A stretch of 52,236 bases of DNA, from assembly GCA_964566965.1 (NCBI GenBank), contig CAZMKO010000011.1, positions 1-52,236 of the forward strand, given 5' to 3'. The stretch comes from Oleiagrimonas sp964566965. Its GTDB lineage: Bacteria; Pseudomonadota; Gammaproteobacteria; Xanthomonadales; Rhodanobacteraceae. Of this stretch, positions 51,675 through 52,236 are shown piece by piece. Within the stretch, counting starts at the first letter, position 1; the number at the start of each line of letters is the position of its first letter. Below the pieces are notes generated by a model. It saw only the letters and a list, made by a program, of their open reading frames with translations. It ran no database searches and was not told the DNA's origin. Made by a program: the position numbers and the translations under genes.

Positions 51675-51748
51675 GCCCCAAGCCTACCCGGTCGGGCCGC
51701 GTGGGCGAAGCGGAAAACACCCCGCCCGCGCGTCGGCGCCTGCCGTCG

Positions 51749-52135
51749 TCAGCGGCCGCCGACCATGATCGCATCAACCTCCACCAACGCGCCCTTGGGC
51801 AGGGCCGACACCTCGATGGTGGACCGCGCCGGATAGGGCTTGGCGAAATAGTCGGCCATCACCGCGTTCACGGTGGCGAAGTTGGCCAGATCGGTCACGT
51901 AGATACCCACCCGCACGATGTCCGACAGCGTGCCACCGGCTGCGTCACATACCGCGCGAAGGTTGTCGAACACGCGACGCGCCTGGGCCTCGATGCCCCC
52001 TTCGACCGGGTTGCCGGACGCCGGATCCAGCGGAATCTGGCCCGAAAAATACACCGTGTCGCCGGCGCGCACGGCCTGCGAATACGGGCCGATGGCGGCC
52101 GGCGCCTGGTCGGTGGCAATGATGTCGTGACTCAT
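51749..52135 (-). CDS. ridA: Enamine/imine deaminase RidA
   Basis: A 128-aa trimeric protein that hydrolyses reactive 2-aminoacrylate and other enamines from PLP enzymes. The key arginine is R104 in YPARSTIEV, and E119 follows in VEVDAI, in register with Salmonella RidA. IGPYSQAV (15-22) and FSGQIPLDP are family marks. The ATG at 52135 has GAGGAA about nine bases upstream. It is adjacent to recG on the same strand, and a repeat fragment lies upstream. Confidence 0.95.
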   Translation of the reverse strand: MSHDIIATDQAPAAIGPYSQAVRAGDTVYFSGQIPLDPASGNPVEGGIEAQARRVFDNLRAVCDAAGGTLSDIVRVGIYVTDLANFATVNAVMADYFAKPYPARSTIEVSALPKGALVEVDAIMVGGR

Positions 52136-52189
52136 GCGGGTTCCTCGGTGGCAATCACGGAAAAGCCAAGCATAACCGCGAACGCCGTC

Positions 52190-52236
52190 ATCGCGCCCAG
52201 GGGTCGCTCCCACAGGGCACCTCGAACAACGCCCGA
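52190..52236. repeat. Palindromic intergenic repeat, copy 5 (partial)
   Basis: A diverged hairpin arm at 52190-52214 (ends CGCTCCCACA) is followed by the accessory box GGGCACCTCGAACAA at 52215-52229, in the same order as at 15576-15613. The element runs off the end of the window. Confidence 0.6.

Overview
This is a GC-rich (roughly 65-67% by eye) chromosomal window. It most resembles a Xanthomonadales gammaproteobacterium, perhaps Rhodanobacteraceae such as Dyella, Rhodanobacter or Luteibacter. The grounds are several giant Oar-like TonB-dependent receptors with a carboxypeptidase-regulatory-like N-terminus, the mrcA/pilMNOPQ divergon, a complete moxR-bat operon, an OlsF-like bifunctional acyltransferase, and short intergenic repeats of the type GTGGGAGCGGCTTCAGCCGC that are common in this group. 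The family assignment is inference.

Layout. 1-2.2 kb: 3' part of a cysteine synthase and pyrC (+), separated by a palindromic repeat; then tRNA-Val(GAC) on the minus strand with a promoter and a terminator. 2.4-12.8 kb (all minus): ppnN, two tandem paralogous Oar-like receptors, and an OlsF-like N-/O-acyltransferase. 12.9-14.7 kb (minus): a MarC/YhgN membrane protein, then grxD translationally coupled to an SDR that seems to lack its catalytic serine. 14.9-15.5 kb: sodB (+) with a strong terminator. 15.8-20.3 kb (minus): a MacAB-like export operon (membrane fusion protein, ATPase, two FtsX-type permeases). 20.6-25.7 kb: a MocR-type regulator whose PLP lysine appears to be lost, divergent from a third Oar-like receptor. 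25.7-26.35 kb: an AT-rich islet with a small six-cysteine secreted peptide gene. 26.3-28.8 kb: a FAH-family hydrolase, mscL, a MITE-like palindromic element, a macrodomain deacetylase (minus) and a MarR regulator (+).

28.87-29.1 kb: heptamer tandem repeats around a 100-N assembly gap. 29.1-36.1 kb (minus): moxR-DUF58-DUF4381-batA-batB/C-batD, tightly overlapping. 36.3-41.5 kb (minus): pilMNOPQ, the type IV pilus alignment complex and secretin, divergent from mrcA (41.8-44.3 kb, PBP1a). 44.4-52.2 kb: a conserved hypothetical gene, gltA, rpmE2, a nucleoside hydrolase, an M24 metallopeptidase, recG and ridA.

Most of the window is ordinary core metabolism, envelope and pilus machinery. The parts most worth a second look are the AT-rich islet with the cysteine-rich peptide beside an Oar-like receptor and a degenerate MocR regulator, the MITE-like element whose end supplies a stop codon, the dispersed two-part repeat family, and three proteins with altered catalytic or metal-binding residues (MocR, SDR, BatB). 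No CRISPR array, prophage, complete insertion sequence or obvious defence system was seen.
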